A stretch of DNA of 64,000 nt from Pseudomonadota bacterium (GTDB taxonomy: Bacteria; Pseudomonadota; Alphaproteobacteria; Rhizobiales; Xanthobacteraceae): NCBI GenBank assembly GCA_023422775.1, contig JAFAGM010000059.1, positions 1 through 64,000 on the forward strand, written 5' to 3'. Each line of letters opens with the position of its first letter. Within the stretch, counting starts at the first letter, position 1. The notes beneath the pieces were generated by a model. That model ran no database searches. It was not told the origin of the DNA and worked only from the letters and a program-made list of their open reading frames with translations. Below are positions 54,574 through 62,177 of the stretch, piece after piece. The position numbers and the translations under genes were made by a program.

Positions 54574-55773
54574 ATGGACGCGCCATCAAAGATCGATCCC
54601 GTTGCCGCGCATCCTGACAGCGATGTCCTGCGCTGGCTGACCAACGAAACGCGCGATGAGCGCTTCATCGACAATATTTTCGCCGAGATGTGCATCCGGC
54701 TCCAGCGGGCGGGCATTCCGGTCAAGCGGGCGACGCTTCATATCCTGATCTATCATCCGCAGTGGCTTGGGGCCCGGATGATGTGGGCCGACGGGATGCG
54801 CGAGGCCGCAATTGAGGGCGTCGACTACGATGTCAGGCAGCGGTCCGAATATATCGGCAGCCCCGCCAATGAAATGCACGACGGCGCCACCGAGGTGCGG
54901 GAGAATCTCGAACGCGATCCCTCGCTGGGCCGCAAGCACGCCGTTTATGACGAGATGCGGGCGAAAGGCCTGACCGACTATGTGGCGTGGCCGCTGTACC
55001 ATACGCTCGGCAAGCAGCATCTCGTGACCTTTGCGACCGACCGGCCCGGTGGTTTCGACGACACGCATCTCGCCGGCCTGTCGAGACTGTTGCCGGTTCT
55101 GGCGCTGGTCAGCGAAATCCGCATCAAAAATCGTCTGGCGCGAACGCTGCTTGAAACCTATGTCGGCTCGCACGCCTCAGAACTCATCCTGGCCGGCGCC
55201 ACCAGGCGCGGGAGCGGGACGACGGTTCGCGCCGCCATCATGATCTGCGATTTGCGCGATTTCACCCGGATCTCCGACAACTGGCCGCGCGATGACGTGA
55301 TCGAGCTGCTGAACGGCTATTTCGACGCGATGTCGGAGCCGATTGCGCGACATGGCGGGGAAATACTGAAATTCATCGGCGACGGTCTGCTCGCCATTTT
55401 TCCGCTCAGCCGGCCGCAGGCCTGCGCAAATCTGCTGCATGCGGTGGCGGAGGCCCGCCAGGCCATGATTGCCTTGAATGAAAAGAACGGCGAAACCGGT
55501 CGCGCACCGCTCAATTACGGAATCGGTGTCCACGTCGGCGACGTCATGTACGGCAACATCGGCTCGCGCAGCCGGCTCGACTTCACCGTCATCGGTCCGG
55601 CGGTCAACATGGCGTCACGCCTCGAAGCCCTCACCAAGCAGCTGGGCAAGACCGTGCTGCTGTCCCGCGCGTTCGCCGACTTCGTCGAAAACGATTTCGA
55701 GCTCGAACATGTCGGCGAACACCCGGTGCGCGGCTTCAACGACCCCATCGAGCTGTTTGCATATCACGGCTGA
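54574..55773 (+). CDS. Class III adenylate/guanylate cyclase
   Basis: A 399-residue soluble cyclase. The catalytic domain starts near residue 215. Metal aspartate D226 is in ICDLRDFT, the substrate-site Lys in GGEILKFIGDGLLAIF (second metal Asp in GDG), and the transition-state residues in DFTVIGPAVNMASRLE (Asn and Arg). The N-terminal 200 residues have no named domain seen. Asp after VIGPAVN context suggests ATP, but specificity was not tested. It is a single gene. Confidence 0.9.
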   Translation: MDAPSKIDPVAAHPDSDVLRWLTNETRDERFIDNIFAEMCIRLQRAGIPVKRATLHILIYHPQWLGARMMWADGMREAAIEGVDYDVRQRSEYIGSPANEMHDGATEVRENLERDPSLGRKHAVYDEMRAKGLTDYVAWPLYHTLGKQHLVTFATDRPGGFDDTHLAGLSRLLPVLALVSEIRIKNRLARTLLETYVGSHASELILAGATRRGSGTTVRAAIMICDLRDFTRISDNWPRDDVIELLNGYFDAMSEPIARHGGEILKFIGDGLLAIFPLSRPQACANLLHAVAEARQAMIALNEKNGETGRAPLNYGIGVHVGDVMYGNIGSRSRLDFTVIGPAVNMASRLEALTKQLGKTVLLSRAFADFVENDFELEHVGEHPVRGFNDPIELFAYHG

Positions 55774-55831
55774 GACGTCTTGCGGATATCGCTGCCCGCA
55801 TCATCGAACCTCCGGCCGCTGTGCGTATCGG

Positions 55832-55860
55832 GCGGGCGAGCGCCGAAGGGGCACTCGCCC
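55832..55860 (+). terminator. Hairpin after the cyclase gene
   Basis: CGGGCGAG (55832-55839) and CTCGCCCG (55853-55860) form an 8-base GC stem 59 bases after the cyclase stop. No T run follows. Confidence 0.45.
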
Positions 55861-55983
55861 GTGGATCCACGGGAAATGGCGGATTGGTTCCGCTGCCTCT
55901 TCACGGCGCGGTCACAAGGTCTTTACCCTCCATTTCCGCGAGCGGGGTGCAAATCGGCTCGGTGGCCCCAATCTTGCTAAATT

Positions 55984-56030
55984 GAATGGTGTTCGAGAAT
56001 GATGTTCGACATGGAATGATGTTCGACATC
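55984..56030. repeat. Tandem 17-base repeats
   Basis: GAATGGTGTTCGA (55984), GAATGATGTTCGACATG (55997) and GAATGATGTTCGACATC (56014) stand in tandem. They end about 35 bases before the start of a 44-residue gene and could be binding sites in its promoter. Confidence 0.75.
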
Positions 56031-56064
56031 GCATAACCGATACGTCCTCCAATTGGGTGCAGGA

Positions 56065-56199
56065 ATGGGTGAAGTCATACGATTTGTTCCAAAGGCCGAA
56101 CTCGAGCGGGCCCGCTTGATTCGGGAAGCTCGCGCCATCTACGAGAGCGTATTCCCGCCGGAAGCGCCGATCAGCGAAGAGCGGGAATCCGGAGAGTAG
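56065..56199 (+). CDS. Small unknown protein (44 aa)
   Basis: A short open frame MGEVIRFVPKAELERARLIR to ESGE, 44 residues, helical and charged. It has a weak ribosome site (CAGGA). Proteins starting MGEVIRFVPK are known to me as a small rhizobial family without function, but I cannot check this. The gene is convergent with the transglutaminase gene (21-base gap). Confidence 0.55.
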   Translation: MGEVIRFVPKAELERARLIREARAIYESVFPPEAPISEERESGE

Positions 56200-56220
56200 C
56201 GTGTCGACCAGGCCCGCACG

Positions 56221-57000
56221 TCATCCAGCGTTCGAAACCGCGATCGTTTGCCTCAGTACCTGACACGGCTTGTCCGAGGTCAGGAAAGCAATGTCGGTGG
56301 CATCGCGGCCGCTGCCGATCCTGACGATGCCTTCGATCGGGGCCAGACGGGTAGGGTCGATCAGCCACCAGTTGTTTTCGAGGAACACCTCGAAGATCGC
56401 GTGGAAGTCGGGCGGCTCCAGTTGAAGCGCATAGGCGCTGACGGCACGGGCGGGAATGCCCATCGCCCGGGACAATGTTATGCCCAGGTGCGTGAAATCG
56501 CGGCACACGCCGGCGCGATCCACGAACGTCCGCTCCGCCGTCGTCTCGGCGTTGCTGACGCCGGGCACATAGTCGACGTTGCGATGAATCCATTCGAGGA
56601 TCGCCATCACCCGCGCCACGCCGTCGCCGGCTCCGCCGAACTCGCGCTGCGCAAATCGCATGAACTTGTCCGATGGACAGAAGCGGCTGGGCAGCAGGAA
56701 TGGAAGCACATCGTGGGGTAGGTCCGACCACAAATGCTGGCGGCCGGACGTCGGCAGAAGTTGACGCAGGTTGTTATCGACCACCGCCCGGTAGAGAATT
56801 GTCGCTTCGCCCGAGAACGCGGCGCGTATGCTGCGGTCCCCGTCGGGCGCCTTGTCGGACAGCAACTGGATCGGGGGCCGAACGTCCAGCGATTCCGACA
56901 GGACGATCTGATCGTTCGATTGCGACGCCTCGATATTGAGGATGACCTGCGTCTCGGCTGCAAACGTGTAGAGCAATTCGGCTTTGATCGCGAGTTTCAT
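56221..57000 (-). CDS. Transglutaminase-like cysteine protease family protein
   Basis: A 259-residue protein of the transglutaminase/arylamine-type superfamily. The catalytic triad is visible: Cys in DRAGVCRDFTHLG, His in PPDFHAIFEVF and Asp in WLIDPTRLAP. The N-terminal 80 residues form a beta-rich domain (DUF-type Bact_transglu_N-like). Substrate unknown; relatives may cleave peptides. ATG at 57000. Confidence 0.9.
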   Translation of the reverse strand: MKLAIKAELLYTFAAETQVILNIEASQSNDQIVLSESLDVRPPIQLLSDKAPDGDRSIRAAFSGEATILYRAVVDNNLRQLLPTSGRQHLWSDLPHDVLPFLLPSRFCPSDKFMRFAQREFGGAGDGVARVMAILEWIHRNVDYVPGVSNAETTAERTFVDRAGVCRDFTHLGITLSRAMGIPARAVSAYALQLEPPDFHAIFEVFLENNWWLIDPTRLAPIEGIVRIGSGRDATDIAFLTSDKPCQVLRQTIAVSNAG

Positions 57001-57128
57001 GAAGCCCTCGAACTGAGAGTGCAGGCTTTCCGTGCAAGACTCACGCCGTTGCGTTTGGTTCCCTGGAGAACAACACGGCCCGCAAACCCTGGCGGCGGGG
57101 AATCGCTGCGTTCATTTGGCCAGGCTCG

Positions 57129-57971
57129 CTAACCCTTCGTTGGTGACCAGCCGTAGGCCCTGGCGCAGGCGCCACCCATCAGCATGGCGCGCTCGCTGTC
57201 GCTCAGGCGGTCGGTCTTCAGGAAGGGCTCGACGCCCTGTTCGTAATTGAGGACGGCGAAGGTGCGCGTCCAGTCCGTGCCCCACAGGCAGCGCTCGAAG
57301 CCCCAGGCATCGAATATGCGCCCCAGCGGGTCCCAGATGTCGGGGTAGGGATACGGCTCGCGCGACAGCGTGCAGGCGCCGCTGACCTTGATCACGGCGT
57401 TCGGGCGGCGGGCGAGCTCCAGCACTTTCGGGAGAACGGCCCAGGGCTCGGCCGGCGCCGGCGGCACGCGCGGCTGCAGGATGCCCATATGGTCGATGAT
57501 GAAACGCGTGTCCGGATGGCGATCGACCAGCGCCATGCCCGCATCCAGATTGTCCCAGCAATGGATGTTGACCGGAAAATCATGGCGAACCGCCGCGCGC
57601 GTGATCCGGTCGAGGGCGGGGTCGTCAGGCGCGCGGTTCGCATCCCTGGTCAGCCAGATGCGGATCGCGACCGCACCCGGCGTCTTCTTCCATTCCGCGA
57701 TGACGTCTTCGACCGCGGGGTCATCGGGATCGACCGGCTTGACGATGGCGAGCCGGCCTGGATGCGCCCGCTGCACTTCTACGGCGTAGCTGGCGTCGTA
57801 GCGGTACAGGGAATATGCCGAGATGAAGATCGCGCCATCGACGCCGACCTTGTCCATCGCCGCCACCATCTCGTCCCCCGTGACGTGCGCCGGCCAGTTC
57901 GGCACGGTGTGCCAGGGCCGTTTCGGCGTGTTCGCCTCATAGGCGTGGACCTGGGAGTCGATAATCGTCAT
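57129..57971 (-). CDS. Amidohydrolase family protein (TIM-barrel, ACMSD-like)
   Basis: A 280-residue metal-dependent hydrolase or decarboxylase. It starts MTIIDSQVHAYEANTPKRPW (metal His), with NIHCWDNLD and FIIDHMGILQPRVP in the middle, and ERCLWGTDWTRTF at the metal Asp. This is the amidohydrolase 2 group. Its position downstream of a broken monooxygenase-like gene suggests an aromatic or organic acid pathway, but that is inference. Confidence 0.88.
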   Translation of the reverse strand: MTIIDSQVHAYEANTPKRPWHTVPNWPAHVTGDEMVAAMDKVGVDGAIFISAYSLYRYDASYAVEVQRAHPGRLAIVKPVDPDDPAVEDVIAEWKKTPGAVAIRIWLTRDANRAPDDPALDRITRAAVRHDFPVNIHCWDNLDAGMALVDRHPDTRFIIDHMGILQPRVPPAPAEPWAVLPKVLELARRPNAVIKVSGACTLSREPYPYPDIWDPLGRIFDAWGFERCLWGTDWTRTFAVLNYEQGVEPFLKTDRLSDSERAMLMGGACARAYGWSPTKG

Positions 57972-58006
57972 CGGAGCAGTCCCCTTGTGCCGCGGTCAGG
58001 ATATGT

Positions 58007-58344
58007 TCAGGCCACGGTCTCGATCGCCTTGCCGTTGACGCGGGTCTCGCCATTCAAATTATCGACGGTGACGTGGGTGTCGTACCAGGTGAGGCGAGGA
58101 CGGACGCCAAAACGCTCCGTCAATTGCGCCAAGCGCTCTTCGGTGAACCAGGCTTCCGCCGATTGGCGGCTATCCCAGAGGTAGACGCCGCCAGTACCGC
58201 TTTCGCCGTTCAGGTAGTCCTTTCGGATCAGCCCCTTGCCGGCGAGGCCGCGATAGGTCGGCGCGGTCGATGTGCCGCCTTGATCGCCTGCTCCTCGGAG
58301 CGCTTCGGCAAATCGAACTGAACGACAACGATGCAATTGGGCAT
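58007..58344 (-). pseudogene. Frameshifted YdhR-like monooxygenase gene
   Basis: A good start exists at ATG 58344 after GGGAGGAG (MPNCIVVVQFDLPKRSEEQA), but that frame stops early. The rest of the protein (TAPTYRGLAGKGLIRKDYLN to ETVA) continues in another frame to 58007. The span of 338 bases is not a multiple of three. The break is near 58269-58279, after IKAA, where relatives have FESTAPTYRG. Loss of one or four bases would explain it. The encoded ABM/YdhR domain of about 110 residues would otherwise be complete. Sequencing error cannot be ruled out. Confidence 0.75.
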
Positions 58345-58481
58345 GGATGGCTCCTCCCGCCATTATGATTATGTCGGCGAAGGTATCATGCGGTGAATTC
58401 AGGTAGCCGGTCAAAGGCTGAGCGCGCGGCGATGACCGCTTCCGGCGCAACGCTGACATTCGTCATGCGTGAATGGCCTTG

Positions 58482-58508
58482 CCGGATGTTGCTCCGCTCC
58501 TCATCCGG
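58482..58508. repeat. CCGGATG/CATCCGG hairpin repeat, copy 1
   Basis: CCGGATGTTGCTCCGCTCCT followed by CATCCGG; the ends are inverted 7-base arms. A near-identical copy lies 460 bases away at 58942. Confidence 0.75.
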
Positions 58509-58941
58509 GACATGCGCGCGCACAATTCCATATTCCGCGGGCGCTTGCGTCGATTGGCTGGATCAAGGATGGAAGTGTCGGATGCGGTGGAGCCAGTTAT
58601 CGGCCGGGCTTTCGTGCTACCAGGCTGCGCTTGCCGTTCGGCGTCGGCAACTTCGCGCGAACTCAAAGGACATTCAGCGTAGCTTTTGCAATCGCAGGAA
58701 GAATTGCCGCTAAAGTTCTACATCAGATGCCTGATGGCGAGGGCGCAGATAAATGCAAGCGCTCCGTCTGCAGTGAACCTTATAGGTGTCGGGTTACTGA
58801 AATGGAAACTTCGGAATTTGTTTGCCGCAATGCGGTGCGCTACCGCTGATGCAGCAAGCAGCTCGCGCGACCCGGCGGATCGCGCGATTACGAGCCCGAT
58901 AACCTGCGCGCCGTAATTATACGGGATCAGAACAACGATCA

Positions 58942-58965
58942 CCGGATGTTGCTTCGCTCATCCGG
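58942..58965. repeat. CCGGATG/CATCCGG hairpin repeat, copy 2
   Basis: CCGGATGTTGCTTCGCT then CATCCGG; same orientation as copy 1 and just after the DUF3072 stop on the minus strand, where it may act as a terminator. Confidence 0.75.
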
Positions 58966-58978
58966 AGCTGCATTCGCC

Positions 58979-59158
58979 TCAAAACGAATTCGCTAACTCG
59001 ATCTCCGCCTTCAGCGCCGCGATGCGGCGCCCGGCCTCGCTTGCCGTCAGATTCTTCTCGAACAGTTTGGGCTGGTAGGCCTCGGCGCTGAGGGTGCGCA
59101 GGGGCGCCAGCTGACGAGGCGTCATCGGTGCATCAAGCTGGCCGGGCAGACGGGGCAT
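58979..59158 (-). CDS. DUF3072-like small protein
   Basis: A 59-residue protein (MPRLPGQLDAPMTPRQLAPL, then ending AALKAEIELANSF) that I place in DUF3072 from MTPRQ...L..L..EA..P..F...LT..EA..RI..L. Function unknown. It is divergent from the small genes at 59256, with a LexA-like box between. Confidence 0.75.
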   Translation of the reverse strand: MPRLPGQLDAPMTPRQLAPLRTLSAEAYQPKLFEKNLTASEAGRRIAALKAEIELANSF

Positions 59159-59210
59159 TCGGGAACTCCAAAGATTCTTTGCTTCGGGACGCAGTCTTAA
59201 CTTGAAATTT

Positions 59211-59225
59211 GTTCTTTATTTGTTC
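59211..59225. promoter_or_regulatory. LexA-like SOS box, GTTC-N7-GTTC, between divergent small genes
   Basis: GTTCTTTATTTGTTC fits GTTC-N7-GTTC. It lies 53-67 bases before the DUF3072 start (minus) and 31-45 before the ATG at 59256 (plus). TTGAAA at 59202 on plus and TTGAAT on minus could be the two -35 boxes flanking it. Confidence 0.65.
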
Positions 59226-59255
59226 TTATGAGATTCAACCGCAACGAGGTGGCCA

Positions 59256-59540
59256 ATGGACAATAAATTGAACCAAATCCGAAGGAAAATCAGGATCTTG
59301 CGCACGGAGATGCTTGGCGCGGAGGATAACATCCGCAAACGGGTCAACCGGGGCGAGGACTGCGCGGAGGACGCGATGCATGTGATGGCCATGCGGGTGG
59401 TCATGCTCGGTCTCATCGCGGAGCGTAACCGGCTCGGCGGGGAGGAGCGGCTGCTCAATGTCGACGAAACGCTGAAGATGGATTGCCGCGCCGGCAGCAG
59501 GAAGCGCTCGAACGGAGCGCTTGAACGCGGTGAGCGATGA
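59256..59540 (+). CDS. Small helical protein, unknown
   Basis: A 94-residue charged helical protein (MDNKLNQIRRKIRILRTEML). It lies first of three overlapping small genes downstream of the LexA-like box. No family was recognised. Its start at 59256 is close to the box (31 bases). Confidence 0.65.
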   Translation: MDNKLNQIRRKIRILRTEMLGAEDNIRKRVNRGEDCAEDAMHVMAMRVVMLGLIAERNRLGGEERLLNVDETLKMDCRAGSRKRSNGALERGER

Positions 59541-59742
59541 TCCGGTCCCGGCGCTGCGCCGGCAGATTGCCGAACTGGAGGCGGTCGCCCGCCAGCTAAG
59601 TCAAGCCGGCCTCGACAGCGCGCGGGCGCAGCTCGTGCTCTCGCGCAAGCGGGCAGAGCTCGAAGACTTCATCAACAGGGGCCAGCGATGTCAGCACCGC
59701 TCAAATGGTACGACCGCGACGCGGACAACCCGCCATGGATAA
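59530..59742 (+). CDS. Small coiled-coil protein, unknown
   Basis: A 70-residue protein starting at GTG 59530 (a TTG at 59521 is also in frame). RRQIAELEAVARQLSQAGLD and ARAQLVLSRKRAELEDF look like coiled coil. The start overlaps the end of the previous gene by 11 bases and the end overlaps the next gene by 55 bases; the last 17 or so residues may not be conserved. Confidence 0.5.
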   Translation: MSDDPVPALRRQIAELEAVARQLSQAGLDSARAQLVLSRKRAELEDFINRGQRCQHRSNGTTATRTTRHG

Positions 59743-59915
59743 AGGCGCTCGCGGAAGTCCGCATCAGGGCAACGCGGGAAGGGTGGTGCTACCTCCATGT
59801 CCAGGCGATCATCGTCGCCATCGACCAATATGCGGAAGCCGCGCTGGGCAACCGGAGCTACTTCCTCAACAAGCCGTATGGCATCGGCGACAACAGGCGC
59901 GACAACATTCCCTGA
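59688..59915 (+). CDS. Small unknown protein (75 aa)
   Basis: A 75-residue protein (MSAPLKWYDRDADNPPWIKA) with a Trp-rich head and a soluble body, ending NRRDNIP. It starts in the 3' end of the preceding gene after GGGG; composition looks coding. Unknown function. It is the last of the three-gene unit. Confidence 0.65.
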   Translation: MSAPLKWYDRDADNPPWIKALAEVRIRATREGWCYLHVQAIIVAIDQYAEAALGNRSYFLNKPYGIGDNRRDNIP

Positions 59916-60078
59916 AGGCGCGTCCCGCCCGAACGGGCGTAGTCGATATCATGTCCATCCTCCGAACGTTTGCGCCCCGAATTGACGACTCGGCTTTTTG
60001 CCTTGTCGAGGCGACATTCCCTGAAGACGGGAGGCGTCCGTCCAGTCGGCGCGAAGCGGTTTCGGTGGGGCAGCAGCG

Positions 60079-61278
60079 ATGGATTACTGGAGTTTGTTGG
60101 GCCCCGTTCCCGGCGTCCACCTCGACCACAAGAATATGTCCGGGCATAACGCGCCAGTCTCGTGGTTGCCTCCCGGAAATTCGTGGCAAGGCTTCGAGGC
60201 CGACACCGGCCACAACAGCGCCGGCAATGGCGGCAATGGCCATTTTTCCGGGAGCATGATCCACACCAGCTACGCTTCCTTCGAGCCGACCAACGTGGCG
60301 CACGCCGGCTCTCACGGGATCGCCGGCGCCTACCAGACCAACGTCGTGTATGTCGATCAGTCCGCGACGCAGATGGCGGGAATTGGCGGCGATGGCGGCA
60401 ACGGCAATGCCGCGTCGGGCGGAAGCGTCAGCGCGTTCGGCTCTGCCTCCGGCGGCCTCAGTAGCGGCGACAACAGCGCCGGCAATGGCGGCGACGGCAC
60501 CTTTTCGGGATCGATGGTGCATGCGCCCGTCGTGGTCTATGCCCCGGTCAACGTCGCGGTCGCCGGCGCCAATTCGACCGCCGACGCCCAGCAGACGAAC
60601 GTCGTCCATTTCGATCAGTCCGCGACGCAGATGGCGGGAATCGGCGGCGATGGCGGCAGCGGCAATGCCGCATCAGGCGGACACGTCAGCGCGTTCGGAC
60701 CCGTCCCCGGCGTCTTTCCCGCCGCGACGGGTAGCGGCGACAACAGCGCCGGCAATGGCGGCGACGGACAGGCCTATGGCGGCCTCGTTCACGCGACCTT
60801 CGCGTTCTATTATCCGATCAACATCGCGGTGGCCGGATACAATTCCACGGCGCATGCCGGGCAGACCAACGACGTGGTGATCGATCAATCCGCGCACCAG
60901 ATGGCCGGCGTCGGCGGTGACGGCGGGAACGACAATACCGCGACCGGCGGAGCTGCGGACATATTTTCTTCGATCTTCGACATGATCGGCTCCGACGTCA
61001 TCTCGACCGGCCACAACAGCGCCGGCAACGGCGGCAGCGGCCATTTCGCAGGCAACCTCGTCGACATCGACGTGGCGATCTACGCCCCGATCAACATCGC
61101 AGTGGCCGGCTACAATTCGACGGCCGAGGCTACCCAGAGCAACCACGTCCAGTTCGACCAGAGCGCCGCCCAGATCGCCGGCGTCGGTGGCGACGGCGGC
61201 AACGGCAACACCGCGTATGGCGGCGAGCTGGCGATGCAGCTGTTGTCGGACCTTCACCTGCTGGATCACCTTGCCTGA
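60079..61278 (+). CDS. Arg-free Gly/Asn-rich repeat protein, probable type I secretion substrate 1
   Basis: A 399-residue protein built from four repeats of 86-91 residues. Each repeat has NSAGNGG(N/D/S)G (residues 46, 132, 222, 313), a central AP(V/I)N(I/V)AVAGxNSTA, and DQSAxQ(M/I)AG(I/V)GGDGG (93, 179, 269, 360). The whole protein has no Arg, no Cys and one Lys. There is no N-terminal signal peptide. The C-terminus LLSDLHLLDHLA is hydrophobic and acidic, as in uncleaved type I signals. A secretion ABC transporter follows. The classical RTX nonapeptide GGxGxDxUx is not seen. Function unknown. Confidence 0.85.
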   Translation: MDYWSLLGPVPGVHLDHKNMSGHNAPVSWLPPGNSWQGFEADTGHNSAGNGGNGHFSGSMIHTSYASFEPTNVAHAGSHGIAGAYQTNVVYVDQSATQMAGIGGDGGNGNAASGGSVSAFGSASGGLSSGDNSAGNGGDGTFSGSMVHAPVVVYAPVNVAVAGANSTADAQQTNVVHFDQSATQMAGIGGDGGSGNAASGGHVSAFGPVPGVFPAATGSGDNSAGNGGDGQAYGGLVHATFAFYYPINIAVAGYNSTAHAGQTNDVVIDQSAHQMAGVGGDGGNDNTATGGAADIFSSIFDMIGSDVISTGHNSAGNGGSGHFAGNLVDIDVAIYAPINIAVAGYNSTAEATQSNHVQFDQSAAQIAGVGGDGGNGNTAYGGELAMQLLSDLHLLDHLA

Positions 61279-61286
61279 CGTCGTTT

Positions 61287-61309
61287 CCGTTTCGATGGAA
61301 TCGAAACGG
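61287..61309 (+). terminator. Strong hairpin after repeat-protein gene 1
   Basis: CCGTTTCGAT-GGA-ATCGAAACGG is a perfect ten-base stem 8 bases after the stop. No T run follows, so it may lower read-through or protect the 3' end. Confidence 0.65.
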
Positions 61310-61543
61310 CGCCCAGGTCCCGATCTTGACGCGCCTGCCCGGCGCGCATTTCTCCGCTTGAAAAGGCTCCGAACAGCATTTGCGCTGCCTGCATCGCAGC
61401 GGCGAGGCGCCAGCATTTCGGGCGTACACCTTCGCTTCTGATGGCACCAGCTTTGGCGGCTAGACCGATCCGGGGTCCAAATCCAAGATCGTTGCCGTCC
61501 ACATTGGGACGCACAGTGTGCAAACCAGATCAGGGAGACTCAC

Positions 61544-62062
61544 ATGGGCAAGGCATCATTTCCTTCCGATACGATCATGTTCAAGGCATCGACCGGCGGC
61601 AACAGCGCGGGTAACGGCGGAGACGGTTACAACACCGGCATGATCGTCAGCAATCCGAGCATCAAGTTCGACCCGACCAACAAGGCCGAGGGCGCCGACG
61701 TCAACGTGAAGAACGGCGACTACGTTGCCCAGAAGGCATACTGGGACGCCGGCGGCGCGAATGCGAAGGCGGAGAAGTATTCCAAGGTGGAGGGCGGCAA
61801 GGCCTATTCGAACGGTGACCAGAAGTCCGACAGCGGCCACAACAAGTCCGACGTGGACGCCAACACCAAGGCCTATCAGGACAACTGGCTCGCTGCGGAC
61901 CAGAGCCAGACCGTGATGGCCGGCGTCGGCGGCGACGGCGGAAACCACAACAAGGCGGAAGGTGGCGACATCCACTTCAAGGCGAGCATCGAATCCGCCA
62001 ACCTGAACGACGTGCTCAACGACTCCAAGTACTTCCATTTCGACGATTCATTGTTCAGCTGA
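61544..62062 (+). CDS. Arg-free repeat protein, probable type I secretion substrate 2
   Basis: A 172-residue relative of the gene at 60079: GGNSAGNGGDGYNTG (about residues 18-32) and DQSQTVMAGVGGDGGNHNKAEGGDI (about 119-143) are the two shared motifs, here once each. The middle is Lys/Asp/Ser-rich. It has no Arg and no Cys. The C-terminus ESANLNDVLNDSKYFHFDDSLFS is acidic with a hydrophobic end, like a type I signal. It starts at ATG 61544 after GGGAG. The 265-base gap from gene 1 has a hairpin but no clear promoter. Confidence 0.82.
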   Translation: MGKASFPSDTIMFKASTGGNSAGNGGDGYNTGMIVSNPSIKFDPTNKAEGADVNVKNGDYVAQKAYWDAGGANAKAEKYSKVEGGKAYSNGDQKSDSGHNKSDVDANTKAYQDNWLAADQSQTVMAGVGGDGGNHNKAEGGDIHFKASIESANLNDVLNDSKYFHFDDSLFS

Positions 62063-62082
62063 TCGATACGCATGAGGGGTGC

Positions 62083-62106
62083 ACCGGCGGCGCAAATGCC
62101 GCCGGT
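62083..62106 (+). terminator. Strong hairpin after repeat-protein gene 2
   Basis: ACCGGCGGC-GCAAAT-GCCGCCGGT is a 9-base stem 21 bases after the stop and 72 bases before the transporter start, the same layout as after gene 1. Confidence 0.65.
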
Positions 62107-62177
62107 TCTCAATTCGCCGGATGGCCGGCGAACATTCGGGCGGAAGGTTTGGACTTCGGAAATCTGGCGGGACCGCA

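Larger units (their letters stand above)
58345..58978. other. 634-base interval without a convincing gene
   Basis: Short open frames occur in all directions but none has a family signature, good ribosome site or consistent codon use. The stretch has lower GC than its neighbours, especially 58680-58930. It carries two related hairpins at 58482 and 58942. Perhaps a decayed gene or insertion remnant. Confidence 0.5.

Noticed and set aside
58718..58942. Small genes inside the 58.3-59.0 kb interval
   Set aside because: Short frames on both strands lack ribosome sites, motifs and consistent composition.
60079..61278. RTX toxin or PE_PGRS-like protein
   Set aside because: GGDGGNGN resembles both in composition, but the RTX nonapeptide GGxGxDxUx is missing and no PE domain exists; only the T1SS context is shared with RTX proteins.
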